This document shows, in pieces, positions 46,760 through 58,326 of a stretch of DNA of 64,000 nucleotides. A model generated the notes under the pieces. The model worked only from the letters and a program-made list of their open reading frames with translations, had not been told where the DNA came from and searched no databases. The DNA is from Siphonodentalium dalli (Eukaryota > Mollusca > Scaphopoda > Gadilida > Siphonodentaliidae), in assembly GCA_032622095.1 (NCBI GenBank), contig CP136064.1:127087605-127151604 (forward strand). The letters are read 5' to 3'. The first letter of the stretch is position 1. Each line of letters starts with the position of its first letter. A program made the translations under genes and the position numbers.

Positions 46760-49700
46760 AAAATCATTTTAAAACAACATTTAAACCAAATGTTCCCTAT
46801 TGTGTCGATATTTCCATAAACAATACGCATTGACCTACACTATATTTAACTTTCTGGGGAAAGTTACTACTAATGTCCAGTTAAAACGATGAAAAGCATC
46901 ACCCAAATTCATTGTCAATGTCAATTTGTATACAACTGAACTTTTTTTGTTTGTATTTTTTTAGTACTATAATATATAACTACATGCGTATCTGAATTAT
47001 AATATATGGCATTGACAAGTCATTTATAGAACTTAAATCCAAATTTAGCCAAAATATATTTTTTTATTTATTTTATGAACCGGCCATAGGGACATATTAT
47101 AGGCCTACCAGTACCATATTACCATTATTCATTACTAACTTTACTTGCAGTTCTACCATCCCAATTATCTTAAGTCCATTTACCAGGCTGGAAACTGGAT
47201 AGATCAATCATGAACTAATATAATAGAGTATATATAACTAATATTACTAGTAAGTCTATTATTAACCAAGTGCTACACTTCAAATTTAAGTCCAGCTGAC
47301 ACACTGGAAAACTTTTACATATCTCATGTCATTAAATTGACTAAAAAATAATTCCTCAAAATGATCTAGGTCTAGTCAGGCATCGCTCACAATGATACCA
47401 TTTTAGATTATACAACATTTTATTCAATGCACATGTATGAAGATCAGAAAACCCAATTATTTTTAAGCATTTATATCTCAATTATGCTTAAGCGTATTTC
47501 AAATATGTAGGACTCGTCGGTCGACTTACGAAGGTTGCCCCTCTACGCCTGCGATGTGCTTCGAGCCATGCGATGGGATGGCGGAAGAAAAAGCTAGGAG
47601 GCGTAATTCATATTTAATATCTTATTAATATTATGCTTAAGTGTAATTCAAATTTCCATTACACTTAAGCCTAATGGAATATGGCATCCCACCACACAAT
47701 TAAGGATTTATAGATTTACCGTACACTATAAGTGCAAATGCATTGCACTTCTTGACTTAACCATAATTAAATTAGATTAAGTTACCACCCCCGGGTATTT
47801 TTTTTAATTTATATATTATTTTTATATAAAATAATATAATAAAATTTAAAACAAAATTCCCAGATTCCTGTGATGGAATCGCACATGTTATGTTAATTGT
47901 CATTACTGAAAATTTGAATTTTGTCTCCCATAACTCCCATTTTGCATTTTGATAAAAAAAAAATACTATGAATACATGTACCGGTGCAATAGCATTACAT
48001 TAAATTAAATAAGTATATTGTAAATGATGAAATATACTCCCAAATGACAGATGTCAATCTACACTTATTAAGCATACCATTATTTGAAGGGTAATTAATG
48101 CCTAATATGTCATTATATGATATATATATCAATGAATTTATAGTGAAAGACTAATAGTGCATACAGAAACTAGAACAAATGCGGAAAAAAAACTTGGTCA
48201 ATACATTTTTATAAATGTCAAATTAAGTGGATTCCAAGGACCCATGCATGTCATGATATGGCAATCATTTAACATATTTTACATATAATAAGAGAAATTG
48301 CTTCACAACAGATCAACAGTTAATCAACTTAATCATTAATGTGTCATATGAATTAATATGTTGTGCAAATATCAAGGTGTGAGGGGATGAATATACTGAC
48401 TGAGTTACAAGATATCAAATATGACATTTCCTATTAATGCGATGCCCATGTAACAATGACAAATTTGACTAAGTTGACCATACCGGTAGGCTGTACTGCA
48501 TGAAATAATCAACATATTTGGGGGGGGGGGGTACCGGTACATGTTCTCCAGCTGAGAATATCACCATATAATTTGACATGGCCTAATATTTCTGATTGGA
48601 CAATTGAACACATAACTTTAGAAATGCTCTATTGCAACTGCATGCAAATAATATGAATTGTGTTGATTTGGGGAACACTACCATGTAAAAGTGGAAGATT
48701 CAGGTTGAATAAATACAAATGGAGTGTCCATCTGAATTTGATGACATTTTTTTTAGGTACAAAAATGTCTATAACTCAAACAATAATTAGCCTATTAACT
48801 AAACTGAAAAAAAAAGGTTTTCAGATTTGTGATCCCAATAGATGAGTTCTACAAATAAGATAAAAAGTGAAAGGACGAATTTGAAATTTCCATGTACTAA
48901 ACCAATAGTCACAGTGTCACATAAGCAGGTACACTGCGCCCACACACACGCTGACACAGACTGCAGACAAATTTAAACTTAAAGACAACGTAAAAATGTA
49001 AACAAAAATAAAAGTTAAAAACATTCTTTAAAAGTTGCAACAAAACAAAAATAACAACTGTAGTACGCAAGGATTGAATATAAACGACGTATTGTCTCAG
49101 TTATAAAAGTGGCTGGGTAGTTTTCCTTGCTTTTGGTTGAGAATGTTGACCAAACACGATGTAGGCCTACCAGTATTTCCATTCACTCGTATTCGTCGGA
49201 ATTTGACACTGACAGACCGATTAAAATAAATCAGAATAAAGTCAACAACCGTTATTAAAATGAAATAAACGTAACAATCACCAAGATTAATACTCGGTGA
49301 ATATATAAATCACTTCAGTTTACCTTTACAGGCTCTAGGTGGCCGGTGAGTCATTTGATACAAAAAACATTCATTCGATTTCTGTGTTCCTCGTGTACCA
49401 TTTCAAATACGGCGCCTGTCCTACCAGGAGGATCGATAACTCTACCAAGACGATTACACAAATATGATTGGGTGAGCCATCCTGTTATTTATGATCCTTG
49501 GCATCGTACACAAAATATATCGTTTCCGGCTATATATTACGAATCGATATACTGATGGTTTTACGGTTACACGAAATTCCAGGGTTTTCAAGGAGTTTGC
49601 ATTAAAACAAGGGGTTCAAGGGCCCTGGGAGGGGAATGCGTCAGGGGAAAACTCAGGAAAACTTGGCTAGGGGAAAACTTGGCTAGTAGAACGGAGTCGT

Positions 49701-50070
49701 CAAAGGGACCCCCTGCCGGTATAGCGGAATCCCTGAGTATATATATATTTATAATAATAATAGAACACGAAGTTGTTGGCAGTTAGAATGGTTTAGCCTG
49801 CCCGTGCAATACGGGTCTCAGCTGTCTGGACATCGACGCGATCATGTCTGGTGTTTTGCGTGCGCATGTAGCCTGTGACGTCCTGATGTGCGTCATGACG
49901 TCATCGCGTCTTGATCGGTTTCCAGAAAGAAATCATTCAATATTGTTCATTTATGAACGATTTATAACCAAAATAAAACCAGATAACAATGCAAATTAAG
50001 TATATATGTTGATTTAAGTTCCAATTGATGCAACCATTTCATATTCCGTGTGCATTCTTTACAGTATGTA
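46760..50070. other. Long AT-rich stretch with no gene recognised
   Basis: More than 3 kb with no conserved protein frame. A G-run at 48520-48531 is bordered by ACCGGTA words (48482 and 48532). GTAGGCCTACCAGTA words recur at 47099 and 49163. A small duplication of AAAACTTGGCTAGGGG-type sequence lies at 49655-49690. Confidence 0.45.
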
Positions 50071-50269
50071 CTTCCGATATGACGTAACATATTCACGGAA
50101 GGACAGACAACAGACAAAGATCCGCACCGAAAACATTACTTGCGTCCAGCATGGACTGGCGCAAGTAATTAAATTTTTTAAGGACGACCAGCTGGGCGCA
50201 GCCCAGCCGCGGATATGTTGCGCAGCAACATATGCGCAGGTCGTACTTATACTAAGTTCGCTTTCGAAC
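50071..50269 (+). other. Cluster of hairpins, three with GCA loops
   Basis: In order: CTTCCG/CGGAAG (50071-50101); TTACTTGCG-TCCA-GCA-TGGA-CTGG-CGCAAGTAA (50136-50168); an 11-bp outer stem TAAGGACGACC (50179-50189) / GGTCGTACTTA (50239-50249) with one mismatch, enclosing GCTGGGC-GCA-GCCCAGC (50191-50207) and ATATGTTGC-GCA-GCAACATAT (50213-50233); and GTTCG-CTTT-CGAAC (50256-50269). The enclosed pair forms a three-way junction. I do not recognise the family. Confidence 0.8.
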
Positions 50270-50275
50270 ATGGGC

Positions 50276-50331
50276 GCCGCCATCTTGAATTAGGGGCGCC
50301 GCCATCTTGGATTTGAGGGGCCGCCATCTTG
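50276..50331 (+). promoter_or_regulatory. Three YY1-type sites, 22 bp apart
   Basis: GCCGCCATCTTG occurs exactly at 50276-50287, 50298-50309 and 50320-50331. This is the strong form of the YY1 site (reverse of CAAGATGGCGGC). Even 22-bp spacing indicates tandem duplication of a short unit, two helical turns apart. Confidence 0.6.
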
Positions 50332-51583
50332 AAACGTCATTGCAATTAAATTAAAACTACAAAATGTTACTTGTCATATAGCCAACATAACAGTATTCAT
50401 TGCGTTAAGGCATTACATGCTTTATTCTTTGAACAATAATCATTACTTAAATCATAAATATTGTCAACCGGACTCGGGTTGCTATGCCATTCGGGAAATG
50501 TCGGAAATTTACGTAAAACTGCAAATTTTCCTTAGCCACCTCACGAAAACAACATAATTCATATCGTAAATATCTTGAATGTTTATCATATAACTAAATA
50601 AACTTTTCTTTAGTTTAGTAAATTAGTGGAATCATGTTCTGTAAACTGTTAGGTTACGTCATATGTTGTATCCAAAGCGACGTCATGTTGGCACGCGCAT
50701 TTTCCCGCGAAAGTTATTGACGTTTTGACAGCGACGCGACATAGCACACAAAGCAGGCATAATATATGTTGGCATGGTTCGCATTAGGTTTGGTTGGGTT
50801 GACGTTGTTTCATAGTGCATGGCTCCGAGTCCGCGCTGGTATAAATGTAGCTCCATGCAATTGTAATCAATCTGATCAAATCCCAACCTATAAAATCACT
50901 ATAGAATTTGTACAGGTAGGCCTACAAACAAAACATGTTCTTGGAAATTGAATGTTCTTCCTTACTTATATTCTAATGATTTGGGTTGTGATTTGAAACA
51001 AACAAACAACCCAAATTATGAGGGGGTAAACCCAAGTTCTCACTCATAATAACCCCAATTTCCAACCAAGGCCAAGGGTTGTGGAGGCGAGTACATACAA
51101 CTAATATTTCATCCAAATTGAGAATGGGCATATGTGCCAGTCCAAAAAATGCCCCCGGGGAGCCACGATCGAAAGGCTGGAAGATACATGTATGAGTACA
51201 ATATGATAATTATGAGGTACAGACCCAATCCCCCTACCACAAGCAACCAACTTCGTGTACGTAATTGGTTATAAGAAATATTTATAGTTAATTAAATCTT
51301 GACGTTCATATATTAGTCTGAGTAGTGCAGGTCGTGACTGCACGGTCGTCCTTTTTTACATGGATTTCAATGCCATAATTTCTTGTTGACATTCGATCGC
51401 AATTTTCGCCGCCATTTTGGAAAATTGTAGGGACAAATTCTCGTTATATATAGCTCATTATTATCAGATTAGGATGCGACATCAATTACTGTGGTACTAG
51501 CCATTGGATAAACAATTTTCGTCTAAATGGAAACAATCTGGTGAACATTAGCGAAAATTGCCAAATTTTACTACTTTCAGTGG
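50332..51583. other. No gene recognised
   Basis: AT-rich, no coding signature. Near 51405-51580, GCCGCCATTTTGGAAAATTG and AAATGGAAACAATCTGGTGA are followed by ACATTAGCGAAAATTGCC; similar words recur to the right of the foldback element (53092-53170). Confidence 0.45.
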
Positions 51584-52850
51584 TGTCAGACCGGTTTTCC
51601 GAAGACCTATTACTACGAAGGCCCACAACTCCGAAGACCCGATTCTCCGACGGCCCACAACTCCGAAGACCCGATTCTCCGACGGCCCATAACTCCGAAG
51701 ATCCGAAAGCCCATAACTCCGAAGGGCCGATTCTCCGAAGACCTATAACTCCGAAGACCTATAACTCCGAAGGGCCGATTCTCCGAAGACCTATAACTCC
51801 GAAGGGCCGATTCTCCGACGGCCCATAACTCCGAAGGTCCGATTCTCCGAAGGTCCGATTCTCCGAAGATTTTGTTTTATCGGGGTATTATCGTTTACTA
51901 AATAGTGTACAGTCCAGTGGCGAAGCCAAGGGGTCCCAAAATTCCCACTGCCCCCATTAAACCTCTACTTGCTATTTCAGACAATATGGGCCCCTACCAA
52001 AACATGTCCAATGTCATGTAAACGCCCGGAAATCGTTCATGGGGCATCAAAATATTCAAACTTGTCCTACTGCCCCCACCTAAATGGGAATCCTGGCCCG
52101 CCACTGACTATACACCAGATACTATAACGTTACGTTGGCCCATGAGATGCCAGAGTAAAATGTACAAGGGTGAACGGGGAAGAACTTGTCGCCCCTGTGC
52201 ATGTTAGGCTACTCTGACATTCTTGCAGCGTTTCGTTATAATATATACCCGGTGCACACCAGTGGCGGAGCCAGGGTTCCCATTTAGGGGTGCACATTAA
52301 TTAGCATATGTGGGGGATATGTGGGGGATATATCTATGTGGGGGATATATCATGCATATGATATGCCGAAAGCATATCACGAAGGCCTGATTTGTGGGGC
52401 GCATACACGGGAGGGGTCGCCCTCAATCGTTGGTCCGGGGGCTCCCCTGGGCAGGAACACTGAATATTTGAATGCCTAGGAGGGATTTCCTGACGTTTAC
52501 ATGACATTTGACATGTCTTTTGGGGGACGGTCTTCCCTAGGGCCCCATTGACCCCGCCACTGGACTGTACACTATTTAATAGCGATAAAACATGATCTTC
52601 GGAGAATCGGACCTTCGGAGAATCGGACCTTCGGAGAATCGGCCCTTCGGAGTTATACATCTTCGGAGTTATGGGCGTTCGGAGTTATAGGCCTTCGAGT
52701 TATGGGCTTTCGGAGTTATGGGTCTTCGGAGTTATGGGATTTCGGAGTTATGGGATTTCGGAGTTATGGGCTTTCGGAGAATCGGGGCGTCGGAGAATCT
52801 GACCTTCGGAGAATCGGACCTTCGGAGTTATAGGTCTTCGGAAAAACGCT
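51584..52850. mobile_element. Small foldback element with short tandem repeats in its arms
   Basis: The left arm (51590-51870) consists of many ACTCCGAAGA / GATTCTCCGAAGG type units of about 16 bases; the right arm (52590-52845) is the same in reverse (CTTCGGAGAATCGG, CTTCGGAGTTATGGG). Inside these, GTTTTATCG...ACTAAATAGTGTACAGTC (51870-51912) and GACTGTACACTATTTAATAG (52563-52582) continue the inverted match. The outer ends are TTTTCCGAAGACCTAT and its inverse. It is built on the same principle as the giant foldback, with an unrelated sequence. Confidence 0.85.
51913..52562. mobile_element. CAGTGGCG-ended core of the foldback, with a nested pair
   Basis: The core begins CAGTGGCGAAGCCAAGGGG (51913) and ends CCCCGCCACTG. 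A second inverted pair lies within: CCTAAATGGGAATCCTGGCC...GCCACTG (52079-52103) and CAGTGGCGGAGCCAGGGTTC (52260-52279). CAGTGGCG-type ends followed by AGCCAGGG are common in animal DNA transposons; I cannot name the family from sequence alone. The core may be a transposon that inserted between pre-existing arms. Confidence 0.6.
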
Positions 52851-53373
52851 ACGTAACCCTTTCAGTAGCCATTTTATCCCTATTTTGGGAAGTGATGGTC
52901 TCATTTCTGCTAAAATGGGCACTAGTGGTTCATATCTGACATCTAATAAGTATTCGGTACACTGATGTGTTCTATTTAGAATTTGAGGGACACTGAAGGG
53001 CCCAACTTCCCAATCCTCGTGATATGGTTCCCAATTATCAGACATTGATTTAAATGGTATATATTGGCACAAATGGCCATTTAAACCAAATTTCTTATTA
53101 ATGGAAACGACCGGGTGAAACTTAACGAAAATTGTCCAATTTGACCACTTTCGGTCGCCATTTTGTCCGCCATTTTGAATTTGTACAATCGAATTTTACA
53201 CGAAATGACATACGTCTGTCATGACAACAATAATAATTTGTTTATGTTGCATATTCCAAGCATCTGTATAATTTTAATTTAAATGCCATTCAAGTGTATC
53301 TTTAAAAGGAACGGAGTCATACATAAAAACCACAAATATGACCTTTTTTTCCAAAATGCTCTAGAAAATGTTC
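52851..53373. other. No gene recognised
   Basis: Contains GCCATTTTGTCCGCCATTTTG (53155-53175) and the block similar to the left flank of the foldback at about 51530-51580. Confidence 0.4.
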
Positions 53374-53381
53374 CCCAAAGC

Positions 53382-55065
53382 AGGTCTGGGACACCCACCG
53401 GGGCCGTAAGTTTTTTCCACCCAGGTCTGGGACACCCACCCCCAAAATTTATGAAAATCTTGTAAATTTTACTAAATAATGTGTTGTTGGCAGGGTAAGG
53501 GTCTCTCATTGTGTCTGCATCGGAACTGAGAGAACGCTGATCAAGTACACCCACAAAAAATAAACAAACAAAGCACATGGCTGAAAAATATGCCAACAAA
53601 ACCAGTGACAAAACCTTTAAAAAAAACAAAATATTTATGGTTATAAAGGTAAAATACCCACTTTAACATGGTAGTTGTGTTCCTTATTAAAAATAGGTTA
53701 TAATATGTACATGTGTAAAGTAAAAACACCTAAAATGTGATTAAATAAACACAGTTCCAGACTTCCAGTCCTCTCCATGTGGGAAATCACTGGTGAGCAA
53801 TGAGGAGCTCACCTTAAAATCATTCTAGGCGAGTGGCGAGTAGCCCTCCTACAAAATGTCGAGGCGCGTAGTATCCCAGCAGGAGATGCCGAAGGCCTGG
53901 GGAGAGAACGGGAGGGGGTCAGGGGGGCTCCCCCTGTCTCCATCGGAAAATTTTGAAAATTAGATGCTCTGAGATTGAATCTGGAGCCTTTTAATAATCC
54001 AATCAGTGATTAACACGTTATTATGTTACTTAAGTCACTGTAGTCATGTATCGTCATCGACCATGTACTTCGACCAAGTGGTCACTGTATTTATCGTTTA
54101 TTCAATATCTTGACTGATATCATTAATAAAAACAAATGAGGCCAACGGTTTTTAGGCTTTTTGACAGCAAATCAATCTAATGGGTTATACATTACCGGTA
54201 TTTATTTTAAAGTACTAGGGTTTCCAGTGGGATTTCAAGGAATGAGGGAACCAAGAACTTTTAAGCAATATGAATTTCTATGTTAATTACTATTTGTGTA
54301 TTTTGTTGTATTTATGTTACATTATTTATGTTGTATGCAGTTGTATACAGTTTTATATTTTACGTTATGTTATTATGTTTGTTTTGTTTTGTTTTTTTTA
54401 GTTTATTGATTCATTTTGTTTTCTACCGAATTCAATCACCACGATAACCATTAGGAGTTCAGAGATATGCACAGTTGAGTTTACTTTTAATTTTTATTGT
54501 CTCTATTTATGTTACTCAAGGGAAGCAGTCTTCAGCACATATTATTAACTCCACGTAATATGTTCCTAGATTTAATGGACCTATATTGATCAAGTCTTTT
54601 GACCAACTATCCAGAGCTATCAAGTAATTTGTATAGTAAGCACTACTGTAGATAGTGTTTATACCACTCTTGAGATACTTCCGGTATTCACTAAAAACAC
54701 GCAGGTATCCTCTATGTATAATAAGTTTTAAAAAGCTATGATAAACTATGAGAAAAGATGAGAATGGGTTTTTTTTTCATTGCAATTTTTTTCCTCGACC
54801 AAAACCGGACCCACCCCATGGTTTCAACTGTTAAAGGGAGAAATTGTGGACAAAAAAAATAAAATATAGAGCCCCCCTCACTCGTATAAGGCTATAGCAT
54901 GCACTACTATATGAATCTGATTGTTTCAATTCATTTTGAAGCTGTAATTTGTCTTAGAAATGATTTTGGGAAAAAATTGCATGACATCAGAACAAATCTG
55001 CATTCCGGGCTCGGGGACACCCACCCGCCCGGTCTTTGTATCCTGTAATTTTTTTCCGACCCCCG
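53382..55065. mobile_element. Non-autonomous hAT-like DNA element, copy 2
   Basis: Flanked by a perfect 8-bp duplication, CCCAAAGC at 53374-53381 and 55066-55073. The left end (AGGTCTGGGACACCCACC) and right end (GGACACCCACCCGCCCGG...TTTCCGACCCCCG) match copy 1 at 12283-13826, as do long interior stretches (for example GGGTCTCTCATTGTGTCTGC and ACCGGACCCACCCCATGG). This copy lacks the terminal G/C runs and most of the internal foldback, and carries about 430 bases (54228-54660) not in copy 1. No transposase is encoded. Confidence 0.85.
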
Positions 55066-55229
55066 CCCAAAGCGGATTTAAGCGAATCTTGGATATGTTT
55101 TTTCCCGGTTTCCCAAAATGACATAAAAACAGCTTCAACGACCAGACTAGCAGTGTTTCTGAATACAAAACTCACACTCGCTTAACCTCGTGCGGTAAAT
55201 CGCCAATCCCAAACGTGTGTAGTAACTGA

Positions 55230-55250
55230 CCCCCCCCCCCCCCCCCCCCC
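55230..55250. repeat. C-run of about 21 bases
   Basis: Uninterrupted C tract followed by TCCCGAATGA. Length may be uncertain in an assembly. Confidence 0.95.
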
Positions 55251-55341
55251 TCCCGAATGAACAAGAAACTGGCTTACAAGACAAACATTTAAATCCATTT
55301 TCCATAGAAATATGTTACATATTCCATTTTAAAATATCTGA

Positions 55342-55470
55342 AACATACAGTTTTGGTTTACATACCTGAAACATCTCATTCGTGTCTGCAAGCCGCGAGT
55401 GAAAATTCCATATTTCTTTCCAGTCAGGAATGAGATGTTTCAGGTATTCAAACAAAAACTACAGGTGCAC
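55342..55470. mobile_element. Short foldback / MITE
   Basis: Left arm ...TTTGGTTTACATACCTGAAA-CATCTCATTC (to about 55382) and right arm GAATGAGATG-TTTCAGGTATTCAAACAAAA (from about 55426) are inverted, with a loop of about 45 bases. It has the same layout as the foldback at 13315-13471, including a TATTCAA(A/T)CAAAA(A/C) word and ACAGGTGC/GCAGGTATC after it, so the two may be distantly related. Confidence 0.7.
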
Positions 55471-57570
55471 TTTTTATTATATGCGCCTTATTAATGCTAA
55501 AAGTTGCTAAATTGTGCAGCATTTCAGTTTTAATAGCACAACAAATTAAACAATAAATCTGGTTGCCCCAAATTTCTGACACGGATCAGCTGATAGGTAG
55601 CTAACTGCTTTCAAGTGATAACGTCGTTATTTTATGCTATCATACTCACCTTATAATTTGATATCGCGATATTTTTCTTTCTGAGCTCTCCGAATGTACC
55701 TTGGTGTCTGTGTGATGTGGTTGCTGAGAAAGCCTGGTTATAAATTGGGCAGAGGATAAGCCCTTTCCGATATATTAACAATTATTATCTCTTTAATCAC
55801 ACAACGTAACAATAAAATGTGTTGAGTTCGATAACAAACAGGAAATTATCTTGGAAGTAATCATCTAAATCTTTCCCAAGACCGTGATTACAACATCATC
55901 TTCACCTCCAGTTCGTGTTCCCGCGGATACAGAATGGTCATATGATCACGATACCGCGCATAGTACTGATCGGTGGTACTTACAATACAATGTTGTACGG
56001 AAATGGTTCATTATACCCACACGAAGGTCGTGAACGGTGTATGGCTATACTGTATTAGAAGCGGTCGGTGCTCCGCCCGTTTCCCTTCGATATCAGATGA
56101 CATAATTATGTCCATTAATATATACTATAGACTATACGACTCGTTGTGAATCAAATTTATCAAACTCGTTTCATAAAATCTTACATCTCAACATTGCTTG
56201 TTGGATATCCTCTATATATTTGATGTCCACACGGCCCTATATCGATTAATGAGACTGCATTTAACATATGTAATTATTTGTTCCGGAAGTAAATGTGTGT
56301 CGGTTTAAAGAAGATACTCTTGTCCGCGGTGGGTTAGCACTCTTTTCACTTTGTCCATGCATCCACCCGAACTTCAGGATATATTTTCAATAGAGTGGTG
56401 TACAGTCTGAGTAAACTCATACCTAAATATTCATTACAACATTGAATATTAGGTCTGACGGATAACATCGCTATCTCATTTCCAAGTCCTCGGGATTCCG
56501 TAATCTGATTGATTGCGTAAATTATTTTCCGTCCAATGAAACCGTGTGGGTTAATAAACAAGTGTTAGTGGGCGGAGACTCCCACAATGTCACCTCTAAA
56601 TATAGTAACAGAGCGGAATTTGGTCGGTATTTCTCCGATCGAAAGCGATGCTTACAAATACAACACAGACAGAAAAAATGGCTTCGAAATTATATATTCG
56701 GTACGATTCGGATTAATTTGAAGGATGTGCTACTGATAGATAGGCCTGCGCATGGTACCAACTTGGCCTCCCATAAATATAAATAGAACTCACTCATGTC
56801 CGTGTATTTGATTTACTTTATTGCAACATGTTTTGCAAATCAAATTATTTGTCGTAAAAAAGTCATCTGAAAGTTAAACACCGAGGAAATGACTTAATTT
56901 TATGCTTTTAAATAGTTCTAAAGCATCATTTTTGATGACGACCTTATTTTTTGCTCTCGGATGCAGCTTTCCGGATGATGCAGCGAGTTCATCTCCCGAA
57001 AAAGAATAGTCGCACACACGACAAATATTATCTTCTGCAAGTTTATGTCGCGACACAGGCCATTGTTTGCGAAGCACAACAAATAACTCGTGGGGACACC
57101 TGTCAATCATCGATGTATTTTTAAAAACCTGTGACGTCATTTTGGGGAAGCTCTTCGCTGAATAGAAATGGTATTGGCGACATTAGCTCCAGACTCTAGA
57201 TTTCAAATATAGAGTCGACGTTCATCCAGACTGAGTGGTGTACGGACGTCCTAAATTCTCATAGCAATTGCGTTTAATTGATTTTTACTCTATAATTCCA
57301 GATTGTGAGTTTTTTTTATCGGTGGTGGGGGTGGAAAACTGTGGACAAAGTGACTTCACAAGCTTGGTCCGCCTATTTGGAATGGATTGGGACCAAAAAC
57401 TACCAGACGATCGTGTTATTCCATCAATTACTATGCCATAGCTAGCCATGTCGCCCGCTGCGTTTTCGCACAATGAGTCTGCGGAGATCTGCCAGCTTCT
57501 CGGTCGATGTCTCAAGGACTTATCTACCTGAATGGCTTGCGGTTGTTGATCTTTACTCAACTACACCCAG
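55471..57570. other. Mostly without recognisable features
   Basis: Apart from the small frame at 56874-57140 no coding or repeat signature is visible. Confidence 0.4.
56874..57140 (-). CDS. Hypothetical 88-residue frame with a C-x2-C motif, doubtful
   Basis: Runs from ATG 57140 to a stop at 56874. It contains DRCPHELFVVLRKQWP, DNICRVCDYSF and a lysine-rich tail (KNKVVIKNDALELFKSIKL). The composition looks more protein-like than the neighbouring frames, and CRVC could be half of a zinc-binding site, with RCPHE earlier. No second C-x2-C pair follows, and I recognise no family. It could be an exon, a transposon-derived fragment or chance. Confidence 0.2.
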   Translation of the reverse strand: MTSQVFKNTSMIDRCPHELFVVLRKQWPVSRHKLAEDNICRVCDYSFSGDELAASSGKLHPRAKNKVVIKNDALELFKSIKLSHFLGV

Positions 57571-57720
57571 TGTTATATATTAGTGTAAACAGTATTTAAT
57601 CCATATAATTCACGACAAAGTACTTACAATATAATAAACAGTTGTGGTATGGAGGGGATTCGACAACAAGCTAATAGCTTCCTAGATGTCGTATCCGGTT
57701 ACGGTGTGACCGAGCCCACA
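57571..57720 (-). repeat. Short 3' fragment related to the LINE 3' end
   Basis: TTAGTGTAAACAGTATTTAAT, GACAAAGTACTTACAATA and GGGGATTCGACAACAAGC parallel the plus-strand words at 57826-57940 (AGTGTAAACATATTTTTATT, GACAAAGTGTTGACAATA, GGGATTAAACAACAAGC). Probably a second, very short 5'-truncated copy. Confidence 0.65.
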
Positions 57721-58033
57721 GTGTGAATGCATGTGCTTGATTCAAGAATGTGTTTCAGACAATTTCCGATTCACAGTTAGCGTTTATTTATTTTTGTCTC
57801 GCATCAACTCACGTAGTGGGCTCGTTCAGTGTAAACATATTTTTATTCCAATCATAATAACATATATACATTTGACAAAGTGTTGACAATAAAAATAGAA
57901 TAGGATAAGTGAATGATGGATTGGAAAAGGGATTAAACAACAAGCCCAAGGGCTTTTGATAAGTTTGCTCCCTTTTTTGTTTCGCGCCCACTCTTCATTA
58001 AGTGAAGAGGGGGTCGGACGGGAAGGAATGGAA

Positions 58034-58131
58034 ATATTATAATAATAATAATAATAGTAATGAGATGTCATGAGAGGCATGAAGAGAGAGAGAGAGAGAT
58101 ATAGAGAGAGAGAGAAAAAGAGTGAAGGAAG
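58034..58131. repeat. (AAT)n and (GA)n microsatellites in the LINE 3' UTR
   Basis: ATAATAATAATAATA at 58040-58056 and GAGAGAGAGAGA tracts at 58084-58114. Confidence 0.95.
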
Positions 58132-58326
58132 AGAGAAAGTGAGACTATCGGGTAAAGTGAGGATGTAGTTCAGTTGCAACATATTGGTTACTATGCTGTA
58201 CATATAATATTGTTTATGTCATTGCTACGCCCGTCGCCGTGAGATGTCAGACGATCTGGTGGGGGTAAGTTTGGCGCCTATATCACTGTTTCCATGCTTT
58301 TCACGAAGTGTGTACAAATCATAGTC

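Noticed and set aside
56874-57140. CRVC motif suggestive of RAG1-like or other zinc-binding transposon proteins
   Set aside because: Only one C-x2-C pair in an 88-residue frame; no second pair or flanking conserved residues. Kept only as a doubtful hypothetical frame.
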